DNA of 64,000 bases. Source: Saccharicrinis sp050589685 (GTDB lineage: Bacteria; Bacteroidota; Bacteroidia; Bacteroidales; Marinilabiliaceae). Positions 10,084 to 20,450 of this stretch are shown in pieces (positions within the stretch are counted from its first letter, which is position 1; each line of letters begins with the position of its first letter). A program made the translations under genes and the position numbers. Location: contig NZ_JBNGOS010000009.1 in the NCBI RefSeq assembly GCF_050589685.1, positions 1 to 64,000 on the forward strand. The letters run 5' to 3'. The notes under the pieces are model-generated. The model searched no databases, had not been told where the DNA came from, and saw nothing but the letters and a program-made list of their open reading frames with translations.

Positions 10084-13000
10084 ATGAAAAACATATTTAA
10101 AAGATATATACTAATTGTCTGTGGAGTTTTTCTGGCCTCACTGGTTACCCATGCAGCTGCGGTAATTAAAGGTACAGTGGCAGATTCTAAGGGGGTGGTA
10201 TTGCCCGGTGTAGTTGTTTCTGAAAAAGGAAACAACAATAAGGCGTTTACAGATATCGACGGTAAGTTTTCAATAGAGGTGGCAGAACTTCCGACTACGT
10301 TAATTTTTAAAAAGGCCGATTTCAAAAGGTTGCTTCAGGTTATTGACAAGACAACCGATGATGTTGAAATTAAGCTTGTAAAAGAAGATATGGAATATGT
10401 GGCATACGGTAAAAAAGCAAAGCATAGTATTACCAGCTCCATTTTTTCCATATCAGGTGAGGAATTATTAAGGAGCCGGTCTACTAATCTGATGATTGCA
10501 TTGCAAGGCAGGTTGCCGGGATTAACTATTATCCAAAAGGATGGTGAACCAGGAAAAGAAACTTTTAACACACAAATCAGAGGGTTTGATTCTCCTAATT
10601 CTAATGGGGTAATGTTTGTTGTGGATGGAGTTGAGCGTTCGGCTGCAGGTATTGATATTTACGAAATAGAGAGAGTAACGGTGCTTAAAGATGCGGCAGC
10701 TACTGCAATCTATGGTATGCGTGGTGCCGGTGGTGTGTTGTTAATTAACACCAAGAGTGGTTTTGTAGGTAAATCAAAAATTTCGGTATCTCTGGATCAT
10801 TCAATGCAAGCACCAACACGACTACCCTCTTTTGTTTCGGCTTATGATTATGCTCATTTGTATAATCAGCGACTGGAAAATGATTTTCTTTATAATGGTT
10901 CAGGAGGAGAACCTTATACTGAGCGAGAAATAGAAAGGTACATGCTGGCAGATTCAACAGGTTTTTATCCAGTGAGGGATATGGCAGACGAATTTATGAA
11001 GGATTATGCCAAGCAAACCAGGGTTAATGTAAACTTCCAGGGGGGATCAAAGCAGATGCGTTACTTTACTTCTTTAGGGTATAGTCAGCAAGGTTCTATT
11101 TTTGAACATGAACCATTTGATAAATACAGCTATGATGCTGAATCAAAATCAACCCTGTTTAATTTTCGTACCAATCTGGATATCACACTCAACCCACAGC
11201 TGGATGTTTGGTTGAATATTGGGGGAAGTATGGGTAAAATGAATGCGCCTTACGCTGGCGGATTAGGATGGAATAGTTTAATAGAAAAATTATATAAAAC
11301 ACCCAATAATGCTTATCAGGATCTTACCCCTGATGGTGAAGTAATCATTAAAAAGGACAAGTTGACTTTTAGAAACAACAATTCCATTTATGGTGATTTA
11401 TACCGCACAGGATCTACCTTAGGTACGAACCTGAGACTTAACAATACTTTTGGAGCCAGACAAAAATTAGAATCAATAATACCTGGGCTTTCAGCCACAG
11501 CCCAATTGGCATTTGATGTTAACTCAAACAATTCACAAATCCGTAAGAGAACCTATGAAGGATATGAAGTACAGACTTTGTTAGATGTAAATGGATTGGA
11601 CTCATTGGGCTATGTTAAAAATGTAGGTACAAAAAATTCAACACTCTCAGATTCTCGTACGAACTATTTCTATTATATGTACAATATGCGTGCTTCGTTA
11701 GATTATGATCAAACCTTTGGTCAAAAACATCATGTAACTGCCATGTTGATGGCTCAAAGGCAAATGCAGCAGAAAGAGATTTATCTTCCTACCAATTATA
11801 TGGGATTGGCTGGGCGAATGTCGTACGCATATAATAACCGTTATTTTATGGATGCCAGCTTTGCGTACCAGGGATCTGAGCAATTCGCAAAAAGTAACCG
11901 ATTTGGCTTTTTCCCATCATTCGCTTTGGGCTGGGTAGTATCCAACGAAGGATTCTTAGAGAATAATTCAACAGTAACATTTTTAAAGTTACGCGCATCG
12001 GCTGGTCAAGTAGGTAATAATGCGTACGCATATGGTAAGGATAACCAGTATCTATACCTTACGTCATGGAACTCAAATTCTACCGAAAATCAATTAGGAA
12101 ATGAAAATATCCAGTGGGAAACGTCAACAAAATATAATGTAGGTATTGAAACAGAATTGTTTAATTCCTTATATGTAGGAGCCGATTTCTTTTATCATGA
12201 TAATTCTGATTTAATCATCAAAGATATTGCGATACTTCCTGATGGAATGATGGGATTAGGGGGTGCTTCTTTACCACCTGCCAACCTTGGTGAATCAATA
12301 AATAAAGGATTTGAATTGGTAATTGGATACAACAAAGAAATTAATGAAGATTTCTTCGTGAATTTGAATGGTAATGTTTCTTATAACCAAAATGAAAAAA
12401 CGTTTACAGCAGAAATGCCTTATGATCAAACCTATGCATATGCCTACAGAAGCCAAGGATATGCAGGGGGGTATCATTGGGGATATAAAACGGATGGCCT
12501 GTTCAGCTCAGACGAGGAAATCGAGGGTTGGGCAGACCAAACAGCACTGGGAGGGTCTCCAATACCGGGCGATATAAAATATATGGATTTGACAGGAGAT
12601 GGTGTTGTGGATGAGAAAGATAAAGCACCGTTAGGCATAGGGCAAACTCCTGAAATAACCTATGGTGCTCAGCTGGCTGTAAATTATAAATGGTTCGACT
12701 TAACAGCTTTTGTTCATGGGACTGCAAATCGTAATATTTACATGAGCGGACTAGGGGTATCATCTAACCAGGATAATTTCACTGAAGTGATGAAAAAATC
12801 ATGGACTGCTGAAAAGTTTGCTGCAGGCGAGGATATTAGTTATCCCCGGTTAGGTAAAGAATCAAGTAACTACATCAAGAGTGATTATTGGATGGTCAAT
12901 GCTTCATATGTCCGATTAAGAAATATAGAGCTTGGATTTACCTTGCCAGATAAGTTATGTAATTTAATAAAAGCAAGCTCGATAAGGATATATGCGAATG

Positions 13001-13125
13001 GGTTAAACTTATTGACATGGGATCACTTGTCAAGTGATTACTTTGATCCGGAGTCGGGTAATGCTTCGCTGACAAATTATCCAATCCAAAAAGCCTATAA
13101 CTTTGGAATTAATTTGAAGTTTTAA
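10084..13125 (+). CDS. SusC/RagA-family TonB-linked transporter (pair 2)
   Basis: This is a second outer-membrane SusC of 1013 residues. It has a signal peptide (1-24), a carboxypeptidase-like domain (KGTVADSKGVVLPGVVVSEK, ~28-105), a plug with FVVDGVERSAAGIDIYEIER and VLKDAAATAIYGMRGAGG (~175-220), and a barrel ending GINLKF. The usual VVVVGYGT segment is replaced by a diverged MEYVAYGKKAKHS, which may affect the plug-proximal region. It is clearly related to pair 1 and lies 33 bases after its susD. Two adjacent pairs suggest import of two differently sized or decorated fragments, or recent duplication with divergence. Confidence 0.96.
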   Translation: MKNIFKRYILIVCGVFLASLVTHAAAVIKGTVADSKGVVLPGVVVSEKGNNNKAFTDIDGKFSIEVAELPTTLIFKKADFKRLLQVIDKTTDDVEIKLVKEDMEYVAYGKKAKHSITSSIFSISGEELLRSRSTNLMIALQGRLPGLTIIQKDGEPGKETFNTQIRGFDSPNSNGVMFVVDGVERSAAGIDIYEIERVTVLKDAAATAIYGMRGAGGVLLINTKSGFVGKSKISVSLDHSMQAPTRLPSFVSAYDYAHLYNQRLENDFLYNGSGGEPYTEREIERYMLADSTGFYPVRDMADEFMKDYAKQTRVNVNFQGGSKQMRYFTSLGYSQQGSIFEHEPFDKYSYDAESKSTLFNFRTNLDITLNPQLDVWLNIGGSMGKMNAPYAGGLGWNSLIEKLYKTPNNAYQDLTPDGEVIIKKDKLTFRNNNSIYGDLYRTGSTLGTNLRLNNTFGARQKLESIIPGLSATAQLAFDVNSNNSQIRKRTYEGYEVQTLLDVNGLDSLGYVKNVGTKNSTLSDSRTNYFYYMYNMRASLDYDQTFGQKHHVTAMLMAQRQMQQKEIYLPTNYMGLAGRMSYAYNNRYFMDASFAYQGSEQFAKSNRFGFFPSFALGWVVSNEGFLENNSTVTFLKLRASAGQVGNNAYAYGKDNQYLYLTSWNSNSTENQLGNENIQWETSTKYNVGIETELFNSLYVGADFFYHDNSDLIIKDIAILPDGMMGLGGASLPPANLGESINKGFELVIGYNKEINEDFFVNLNGNVSYNQNEKTFTAEMPYDQTYAYAYRSQGYAGGYHWGYKTDGLFSSDEEIEGWADQTALGGSPIPGDIKYMDLTGDGVVDEKDKAPLGIGQTPEITYGAQLAVNYKWFDLTAFVHGTANRNIYMSGLGVSSNQDNFTEVMKKSWTAEKFAAGEDISYPRLGKESSNYIKSDYWMVNASYVRLRNIELGFTLPDKLCNLIKASSIRIYANGLNLLTWDHLSSDYFDPESGNASLTNYPIQKAYNFGINLKF

Positions 13126-13181
13126 AGACGAAGAGTTAACGTTTTGAGAACGTCGAATCAAACCATTTTAAAAAAAAGAAA

Positions 13182-14978
13182 ATGAAGAGAAAAAATATTT
13201 TTCATATAAATCTAGGGATCATCCTTTTTCTTTTATTGCTTAATTCTTGCGAAGAAGTATTGGAAGTAACACCTTCAGACAAGGTTAGTATAGATAGGTT
13301 ATTAAATAAGGAAGACCCTCTAAGAGATTTCAGAGATAATTGTTACTTAAAGTTAAATAAGTCATTTACCGTACATAGTGATGGTGCTCCTCTTGAAGTA
13401 TATAGTGATGATGCTTTTATGGCCGGTACGGGGAGTACTTTTGATTGGCATAATGCACAATTGAGTACCACTAAAACATTTATGGGTGTAAAAATATGGA
13501 ACGATTGCTGGGAAGGGATCAGAAAGTGTAATTTGGCTATTACTTATATACCGAAATCAACAGTTCCTAAGGATAAACTGGATGATGAGACTTTAAATAT
13601 GTGGGTGGCAGAAGCAAAACTGCTAAGAGCATGGTATCATTTTGAATTAATCAAAAATTTTGGTGCCGTACCATTTGTAGACAAGCCATTGGAGCCGGGT
13701 TTTGCCGGTTGGGCTGATCTTAAAAGACCTTCGTTTGAGGAGATTGCGTCGCGTATTGCCCAAGAGTGTGATGAGGTGATTGAAGATGATCACTTACCTT
13801 TAAGATATCAGGTGGCTGGTGAATATGGTTTGGTTAATAAAGCCGTAGCATATGCCTTAAAATCCAGGGTGCTTTTATATAATGCCAGTACCTTGAATAA
13901 CCCAAATGAGGATGCCGAAAAGTGGCAAAGGGCAGCTACTGCAGCGCAGGAATGTTTGAGTGCTATAGGTAACGATTATGGTTTATTGTCCATGAGTGAC
14001 TATGGTTTACTGTTTAGTGATTCATACACTACACAAAATAATGAAATAATCCTCGCTTCCAATACCAATAGTGCAGCTACATTAAACGAAAACAATGGAG
14101 TTGATTTAAAAGCATTAGGTACGGTAAAACAAAGTAGTAACTGCGGCGCAGTACCGACTCAAGAGTTGGTGGATTGTTTCGAGTTGACGGATGGTACCTT
14201 GCCGATAAGCGCTTATAATACTGCGGAGCATACAGACGTAACCTTTGCTGAAGGTTACAATGAAACAACCGGTGCGGATATCTATGCTAATAGAGATATG
14301 AGGTTAAGTGCCGCTATTGCCTATAATGGAATCAATTATGGCAGGTATCCGGGACAGCCTGCTGCTTCTTCAGACCTAGTCATTTATACCTATGAAGGAA
14401 AAGACGGCACGGGATATAACCCTAGTTTTACTTCGCAGGATGAGTTGGACAAAAGACGCAGTACAACGGGGTATTATAGTAAAAAGTTCCGCTCTGCTTC
14501 ATATTGGGGTTCAACACCCGGTGGCACCAACTCATTTAAAATTTATTTCAGATTAGCAGAGATATATTTGAATTTGGCGGAAGCTCAATGTGAGGCAGGG
14601 AATTTAGATGCTGCAAAAATAGCATTAAATATGGTGAGACAAAGAGCTGGCCAGCCTGCTATTGCTGATGTTCCTGGCTTTCAGAATACCAAAGCGTTTA
14701 TCATCAAAAGAATACGTAACGAAAGACGAGTTGAGTTTTGTTTTGAGGGACATCGCTTTTACGATCAACGAAGATGGAAAGTTCTTGCTCAAACCAATGA
14801 AGTTATTAGTGGTATGAAAATTACAAGCACAGGAGGTGATAATGGTCCTTTTTCTTATGAGAGGGTTAAAATCGATGTGCCTCGAAATGCAACATCTGAC
14901 AGGTATCTGGTGCTCCCAATACATTTTGAGGAAGCAAGAAGATTAACAGGTATGGGGCAACCTGATGCATGGAATTAG
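13182..14978 (+). CDS. SusD/RagB-family glycan-binding lipoprotein (pair 2)
   Basis: This is the surface partner of the second SusC. It has a lipobox in LLLNSCEE (Cys ~23), the SusD helical core with WVAEAKLLRAWYHFELIKN (~145), and conserved C-terminal motifs FRLAEIYLNLAEAQ, IRNERRVEFCFEGHRFYDQR and YLVLPIHFEE. At 598 residues it resembles the pair-1 SusD throughout, consistent with joint duplication of the pair. A hairpin at 15020-15053 follows, so downstream enzyme genes may be transcribed at a lower level. Confidence 0.96.
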   Translation: MKRKNIFHINLGIILFLLLLNSCEEVLEVTPSDKVSIDRLLNKEDPLRDFRDNCYLKLNKSFTVHSDGAPLEVYSDDAFMAGTGSTFDWHNAQLSTTKTFMGVKIWNDCWEGIRKCNLAITYIPKSTVPKDKLDDETLNMWVAEAKLLRAWYHFELIKNFGAVPFVDKPLEPGFAGWADLKRPSFEEIASRIAQECDEVIEDDHLPLRYQVAGEYGLVNKAVAYALKSRVLLYNASTLNNPNEDAEKWQRAATAAQECLSAIGNDYGLLSMSDYGLLFSDSYTTQNNEIILASNTNSAATLNENNGVDLKALGTVKQSSNCGAVPTQELVDCFELTDGTLPISAYNTAEHTDVTFAEGYNETTGADIYANRDMRLSAAIAYNGINYGRYPGQPAASSDLVIYTYEGKDGTGYNPSFTSQDELDKRRSTTGYYSKKFRSASYWGSTPGGTNSFKIYFRLAEIYLNLAEAQCEAGNLDAAKIALNMVRQRAGQPAIADVPGFQNTKAFIIKRIRNERRVEFCFEGHRFYDQRRWKVLAQTNEVISGMKITSTGGDNGPFSYERVKIDVPRNATSDRYLVLPIHFEEARRLTGMGQPDAWN

Positions 14979-15019
14979 AGATAGGCAAATACGGTAAGTA
15001 AAATTGTTTCTTTTTTCAG

Positions 15020-15053
15020 AAGGTCCATATCTAGGCATTAAGTTATGGACCTT
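15020..15053 (+). terminator. hairpin after susD pair 2, probable attenuator
   Basis: AAGGTCCATA (15020-15029) pairs perfectly with TATGGACCTT (15044-15053) across a 14-base loop, followed by GTTTCTTC. It sits in the 99-base gap between susD and the next co-directional gene. A partial terminator here would fit the common pattern of susCD being expressed above enzyme genes; an RNA-stability stem is another option. Confidence 0.6.
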
Positions 15054-15077
15054 GTTTCTTCAATAAATCATTAAAAA

Positions 15078-16010
15078 ATGAAAGCATATATAAAGATTGA
15101 AAAAAGTACGCTATTTATCTTGAGCATACTGTTTTACAGTGTAGGTCTATATGGCCAGCAATACTTGTCATTGGATAATGACACTTTGCATTTAAAACTT
15201 GATTTAACCCGCGGAGGTGCCATTTGTTATATTTCCAAATCAGGAGGTGATAGAAATATAGTCAATATTCATGATGAAGGGCGATATATTCAGCAATCAT
15301 ATTATGCAGGCAAAAAGGTTAACCGACAGTCCGAAGGTCAAAAGTCAGCTTGGTCACCATGGTCATGGAACCCCATTCAGGTAGGGGACTGTTACAGGAA
15401 CAGGGCTAAGATTCTGGAACAGAAACAGAGTGTGAATACCTTATATGTAAAATGCGTACCCATGTTATGGGATATGGATAATAAAGCTGCAGAGGCTGTG
15501 ATGGAACAGTGGACTACTTTAAGCGGAAATGTAATAAAAGTACGCAATAAGTTAAGTTGTCATCGTACTGATAGCATTTATGGAGAAGAAGCCAATAATA
15601 ACCAAGAGTTGCCTGCCGTATATCCCATATCCTCCTTGAAAAACTTGTATACTTATTTTGGAGATAAACCTTTTACGGGAGAACCATTAAGTAATCCGCA
15701 TGTGAAAAATTTGAGGGATGGTTTTTGGGGGAAGTATAAAAACCAAATGGTTGCCGAAAACTGGATGGCTTTTGTTGATGATGATCTTTGGGGCATGGCA
15801 GTATATACGCCTATTTGTTCCAATTTTTTAGCCGGTATGGCAGGTAATCCCGGTTTTGAAGCCAACGATGCCGCAACCTCATACATTGCACCGGTTAAAA
15901 AGGCTATACTTGGCAAAAAATCGGTGTACGAATACGATTATTATTTGATTGTTGATGATTTGGAAAAAATAAGATCATCAATATATGAAATCCGTAAGAA
16001 CATTCCTTAA
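15078..16010 (+). CDS. secreted protein of unknown function, PUL-associated
   Basis: It has 310 residues with an N-terminal signal (~8-27, ending GLYGQQ). No catalytic family is recognised. The mature part looks all-beta, like a galactose-mutarotase or lyase-type sandwich, with a notable conserved-looking stretch: QSYYAGKKV, SEGQKSAWSPWSWNPIQVGD (~95-115), then LWDMDNKAAEAVMEQWTTL (~145). The tryptophan-rich motif and acidic residues could form a carbohydrate site. It lies after susD pair 2 and before a sulfatase in the same direction, so it is probably periplasmic or surface and acts on the same glycan. It could be a non-catalytic binding protein or an uncharacterised lyase or hydrolase. The function is unknown. 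Confidence 0.8.
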   Translation: MKAYIKIEKSTLFILSILFYSVGLYGQQYLSLDNDTLHLKLDLTRGGAICYISKSGGDRNIVNIHDEGRYIQQSYYAGKKVNRQSEGQKSAWSPWSWNPIQVGDCYRNRAKILEQKQSVNTLYVKCVPMLWDMDNKAAEAVMEQWTTLSGNVIKVRNKLSCHRTDSIYGEEANNNQELPAVYPISSLKNLYTYFGDKPFTGEPLSNPHVKNLRDGFWGKYKNQMVAENWMAFVDDDLWGMAVYTPICSNFLAGMAGNPGFEANDAATSYIAPVKKAILGKKSVYEYDYYLIVDDLEKIRSSIYEIRKNIP

Positions 16011-16162
16011 ACTGGCGAAAAATCAGTAATAAAACACGAAATCAATAAAAAGTAAAACAGAATAAATAAATTAAAGGAGTGCGATATAACATATTTGTAA
16101 TGTTAATAATAAAAATTAGATATCTGTTTTATCTAAAATCTAACGATCTATTAATTAGGATA

Positions 16163-17629
16163 ATGAAGAAATACTTTGTCGCGTTTAAAATAAGAAGTTT
16201 ATCATTTCTTTTATTGGTGTTGATATCATGTACCAATACACCTGTAAAGCAAAAACCAAACCTGCTGTTCGTTTTTAGCGATCAGCAAGCCTTTGACATG
16301 GTAGGGTGTTATGGTAACAAGCAGATAATTACACCAAATATTGATAAACTGGCTACAGAAGGTCTGCGTTTCACCAATTGTTTTTCGAATAGTCCAATTT
16401 GTACTCCTTATAGAGGAATGTTGATGAGCGGGCAATATTCCCTTTATAATGGTTGTTTTACTAACGATCGGCCTCTTCTTCCGGGTAATGGTAAAAAGTT
16501 TGCCGAAGTGCTGCGTGATGATGGCTATTATACCGGGTATGTCGGGAAGTGGCATTTGTTGGGGGGGGATAGGAATCGCCCTATTCCGGAAGGGCCAATG
16601 CGCTACGGTTTCGACGATGTATTTTATTCCAATAACTGTCATGTTGATTTTAGACCGGGGAAATGCTTTTTCTGGAACGAAAACGATAAAAAGGAATACT
16701 TTAACGAATGGGAAGTGTATGGCCAAACCAATCAGGCCATCGATTTTTTAGAAAGTGTAAAAGACAGCGAAAGTCCTTTTGCACTATTTGTTTCGTGGCA
16801 TCCTCCTCACGATTGGGGTAAGTTTAAAGGTGAAGATGGGAAAATGCATTACCGTTATGATGCCCCTCAGGAATTGATGTCCTATTATAATCGCGACAGC
16901 ATTAAAGTACGCCCTGGCATTGAATCAACACCCGACTTGCGGCACATGTATCATGGACATATGGCCATGACCACTGGTGTTGATATTGCATTTGGGAATC
17001 TAATGAATAAATTAAAGGAAATTGGTGCCGATGAAAATACCATTGTTATTTTTACTTCGGATCATGGGGATATGTTAGAATATCAGAACGCTATTTATCC
17101 TAAACAATATCCGCACGACTATTCATTGCAAGTTCCGTTTATTATCAGCTATCCTCATAAAATTATTAAAGAAACAACCACCAGTTTGCTTTTTAGCGCG
17201 CTTGATATTATGCCAACCATACTTGGTTTAATGGAGCAGGAAGTTCCTAAGGAATGTCAAGGTAAGAATCTTTCCGAAGCAATTCTTTCGGGTAATGAGG
17301 ATGCAGTAGATTTTCTGCCCATCTGGTTACACAACGAGAATGGCTATAGGGGCGTGATTACAAAAGAATATACCTATGCACGTTCAAAAGCGGGAGATAG
17401 CAAGTTGCATAACGTGCTTTTTGATAGAGTAAATGACCCATATCAACTTTCAAATAATTTTGATGATTCAAGCACCAATGTTATTAAAAATGAGTTATGG
17501 GGAATAACGCAGGGGTGGATGGAGAGTATAGGGGATGAGTTCTATCAGAAATCACAGATCGATTCGCTGGTGGCATTGACTGATTCTGCTAGTTATCAAC
17601 AAAAAAGGCCTGTTGGGTTGTTTAACTGA
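16163..17629 (+). CDS. S1-family sulfatase lipoprotein
   Basis: It hydrolyses sulfate esters on the polysaccharide or its fragments. The active-site signature CTPYR (Cys80 to be converted to formylglycine) is followed by GMLMSGQ. Metal-binding SDQQ lies near the N-terminus, GKWHL is at ~130, and a second metal motif TSDHGD lies in the C-terminal half. The lipobox LISCTN marks a lipoprotein. The frame is open back to a GTG at 16079, but ATG 16163 is preferred because it places the signal peptide at the N-terminus. It precedes GH78 by 25 bases, so desulfation and rhamnose release are probably coupled. It also needs an anaerobic sulfatase-maturating enzyme, not in this window. Subfamily and regiospecificity are not assignable by eye. 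Confidence 0.92.
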   Translation: MKKYFVAFKIRSLSFLLLVLISCTNTPVKQKPNLLFVFSDQQAFDMVGCYGNKQIITPNIDKLATEGLRFTNCFSNSPICTPYRGMLMSGQYSLYNGCFTNDRPLLPGNGKKFAEVLRDDGYYTGYVGKWHLLGGDRNRPIPEGPMRYGFDDVFYSNNCHVDFRPGKCFFWNENDKKEYFNEWEVYGQTNQAIDFLESVKDSESPFALFVSWHPPHDWGKFKGEDGKMHYRYDAPQELMSYYNRDSIKVRPGIESTPDLRHMYHGHMAMTTGVDIAFGNLMNKLKEIGADENTIVIFTSDHGDMLEYQNAIYPKQYPHDYSLQVPFIISYPHKIIKETTTSLLFSALDIMPTILGLMEQEVPKECQGKNLSEAILSGNEDAVDFLPIWLHNENGYRGVITKEYTYARSKAGDSKLHNVLFDRVNDPYQLSNNFDDSSTNVIKNELWGITQGWMESIGDEFYQKSQIDSLVALTDSASYQQKRPVGLFN

Positions 17630-17654
17630 TCTTAAAAATTAACATTAATAAAAA

Positions 17655-20438
17655 ATGATGATTAACCATATAAAAGTGCACCTTGTTAAGAATATTTTCT
17701 TTGTCTGTCTCTTGTTAGGTATAAGCGTGTTTTTTCAAGGGTGCAAAGGAGAGGAAAGTCAATTTGAAATCACATCTATCCAAACACAGTTTATTACAAA
17801 TATAGATAACCATCCAGTTTTTTCATGGCAAACAAAAAGTAATGTAAGCGATTTTATGGAGTCTTCAGTTCAGGTAATTATTGCCAACAACAGGGATGAC
17901 ATTGAAAGGAATGTTGGTAATGTATGGGATTCAGGGAAAATAGAAACTAGAAATAATTCACGCCTAAAGTATAATGGACCGAAACTGGATAATGGTAGTT
18001 TGTTTTATGCCAAAATGAAAGTTTGTGATAATAAAGGCAATGAGTGTGCATGGAGTAAATCGCAACAATTTTGTATCCCAATAGAGTATCCTAAAGATTG
18101 GAACGCCAAATGGATAACATATGATTATAATATAGGAGATACTTTACCTGTTTTTAAACGAATAATAGAAATTCCTAATAAGAAGGAAGTTAACTGTGTT
18201 AAGTTATATATAGCTGCACCGGGCTTTTATGAGGCGTTTTTGAACGGAAATAAGGTTGGTGAGAATGTTCTTGATCCCGGGCAAACCAATTATGAAGATT
18301 ATACCTATTACACGGTGTACGATTTAGATATAGATGTACATAAAAAGTATGACGTGCTAGGCGTTATGTTAGGTAATGGTTGGTATAACCAAAATGTTGT
18401 TTGGGGTAAAGGAATGAGGTATGGGCAGCCTGTTTTTGTAGCTCAAGTAGTTATTCATTATAAAAATGGAGTTAAAATAATAATAGGTAGTGATGAAAGC
18501 TGGACATGGAAAAATGGGCCTATTATTTTTTCGAATATTTATGCAGGTGAAACCTATGACGCGAATTCAGAAGTAAATGATTGGTTTGCTACCGAAAGTA
18601 GTGATGATGCCTGGAAGAAAGCTTCTTTGTCTGAAATACATCCAACTAAATTGTATGAACAGTTTGCAGAAACTATACAAAGAATGGATAGTATTCAAGC
18701 GAAGGGGGTTATAGCCAAAAACGATGGGAAGTATATTTTCGATTTTGGACAGAATTTTGCCGGTTGGGTAAAATTAGATATCGAAGGAAAAAAAGGGCAA
18801 GAGATAACTATGCGATGTGTAGAAGAGTTGGACGAAAATGGCGAAATAGATCCACGCTCTACCGGAATACGCGCAACAAAAGTTATCCAGACGCAAAAAT
18901 ATATCTGTAATGGCCAGGGGAATGAAGTGTGGGAACCCAAATTCACTTATTTCGGATTTCGGTTTGTAGAAGTTGAAGGATTAACTACGAAACCATCAAA
19001 AGATTTATTAAAAGGAATTGTGGTATACTCCTCCCTGCCGGTAAGCGGACAGTTTAATTGTTCAGAGATGAATATAAATAAACTTCACAACCTGGCTACA
19101 TGGACTTTAAAAAGTAACATACATGGTATACCAACCGATTGTCCGCATCGTGAAAAATGCGGGTGGACTGGTGATGCGCATGCTTTGATTAATGCCCTTG
19201 CCTATAATTACGATTGTCAGAAGTTTATTAGCAAGTACATTTTTGATATGCGTTCTTCTGCTCGGCGAACAAATAATGAATTGTACTTTGGAACCAGCTT
19301 TCACGATCGCAGTATGATGAATAAACCTGTTGGTGTGCCTACAATGATTGTCCCTGGGAAACGCACCAGTGGAACAGCATCACCAGATTGGGGAACAGCC
19401 ATGACACAGTTACCGTGGGCTATGTATATGTACTATGGCGACATGGTTATTTTGAATAATTTTTATCCGGATATGAAAGTTTGGGTGGATTATGTGAATG
19501 CAAAAAATGAAAACGGAATAATAACGCATGGTTTGGGAGATTGGTGTCCACCGGGAGGAAATCAAAATATAGATTGTCCGGTTCCTATAAGTTCGACGGC
19601 TTATCATATTCTCGATTTAAATATTATGGCTCAAACGGCTAAAATATTAGGTGTAACTAAAGATTATGAGCATTATAAGCAATTGCACAAAAGCTCAGTT
19701 GAAAGTTTCAACAAGCAATTTCTCGATACAACCAACTATACTTATGGCAGCCAAACTGCCAATGTTATGGCTTTAAGTATTGGTATTGTGCCTGAAAATA
19801 GCAAGCAAAAAGTTGCTGCTTCCATTGTGAGAAGTTTAAATGCTGAAAATAATGGTTTTATAAAAACGGGAATATTTGGATTTTCAAGATTATTTCAGGT
19901 ATTAGCAGAAAATGGTTTTGAGGATGAAGTATATCGTCTAATTCATAAAAAAGGAGAAAATAGTTTTGCTTTTATGTGGGATAATTTTGATGCAACAACA
20001 CTTTGGGAGGTTTTGCCAATTCGGTCATTGGATTCTGAGGAATTGTTTTATCGATCGCACAGCCATCCAATGCAAGCAGGTTATGATGCCTGGTTTTATA
20101 ATGGTATTGGAGGGATTAATCCATCACAGGAGAAACCCGGCTTTAAGAAAATTGTGTTTAAACCATACTTAACAAAATATTTAAAAAATGCTGAGGCATC
20201 GTATAAATCTGCTTTTGGAATAATCAAAAGTGTCTGGTCAAGAAATAGCGGGAATTTTTCGTGGGAAATACAAATACCGGACAATTCAACAGGAGAAATA
20301 TTTGTACCTAATTATCAGGAAAAAGTAGATGTAAGTATAAATGGCGAAGCGGTACAAATAAATGATTACTCTTCAGATTTTACTTCGCTTGGTGAGATGG
20401 GCTCGGGAAGTTATTTAATTAAAATGTCGGAACATTAA
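17655..20438 (+). CDS. GH78 alpha-L-rhamnosidase, lipoprotein
   Basis: It is an inverting glycosidase that releases terminal alpha-L-rhamnose. The signal ends at a lipobox (FFQGCK, Cys ~30). Domains in order: Ig-like and beta-sandwich N-terminal modules (~35-330), concanavalin-like module with FDFGQNFAGWVKL (~360), an (alpha/alpha)6 catalytic barrel (~460-840), and a C-terminal beta-sandwich. The family active-site segment DCPHREKCGWTGDA has the expected Asp495 and Glu500, as well as the third Asp. Length (927) is typical of the long GH78 form. It sits 25 bases after a sulfatase and 12 bases before another, a tight operon consistent with sulfated rhamnose residues being the target. Confidence 0.95.
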   Translation: MMINHIKVHLVKNIFFVCLLLGISVFFQGCKGEESQFEITSIQTQFITNIDNHPVFSWQTKSNVSDFMESSVQVIIANNRDDIERNVGNVWDSGKIETRNNSRLKYNGPKLDNGSLFYAKMKVCDNKGNECAWSKSQQFCIPIEYPKDWNAKWITYDYNIGDTLPVFKRIIEIPNKKEVNCVKLYIAAPGFYEAFLNGNKVGENVLDPGQTNYEDYTYYTVYDLDIDVHKKYDVLGVMLGNGWYNQNVVWGKGMRYGQPVFVAQVVIHYKNGVKIIIGSDESWTWKNGPIIFSNIYAGETYDANSEVNDWFATESSDDAWKKASLSEIHPTKLYEQFAETIQRMDSIQAKGVIAKNDGKYIFDFGQNFAGWVKLDIEGKKGQEITMRCVEELDENGEIDPRSTGIRATKVIQTQKYICNGQGNEVWEPKFTYFGFRFVEVEGLTTKPSKDLLKGIVVYSSLPVSGQFNCSEMNINKLHNLATWTLKSNIHGIPTDCPHREKCGWTGDAHALINALAYNYDCQKFISKYIFDMRSSARRTNNELYFGTSFHDRSMMNKPVGVPTMIVPGKRTSGTASPDWGTAMTQLPWAMYMYYGDMVILNNFYPDMKVWVDYVNAKNENGIITHGLGDWCPPGGNQNIDCPVPISSTAYHILDLNIMAQTAKILGVTKDYEHYKQLHKSSVESFNKQFLDTTNYTYGSQTANVMALSIGIVPENSKQKVAASIVRSLNAENNGFIKTGIFGFSRLFQVLAENGFEDEVYRLIHKKGENSFAFMWDNFDATTLWEVLPIRSLDSEELFYRSHSHPMQAGYDAWFYNGIGGINPSQEKPGFKKIVFKPYLTKYLKNAEASYKSAFGIIKSVWSRNSGNFSWEIQIPDNSTGEIFVPNYQEKVDVSINGEAVQINDYSSDFTSLGEMGSGSYLIKMSEH

Positions 20439-20450
20439 GAATAATAGAAT

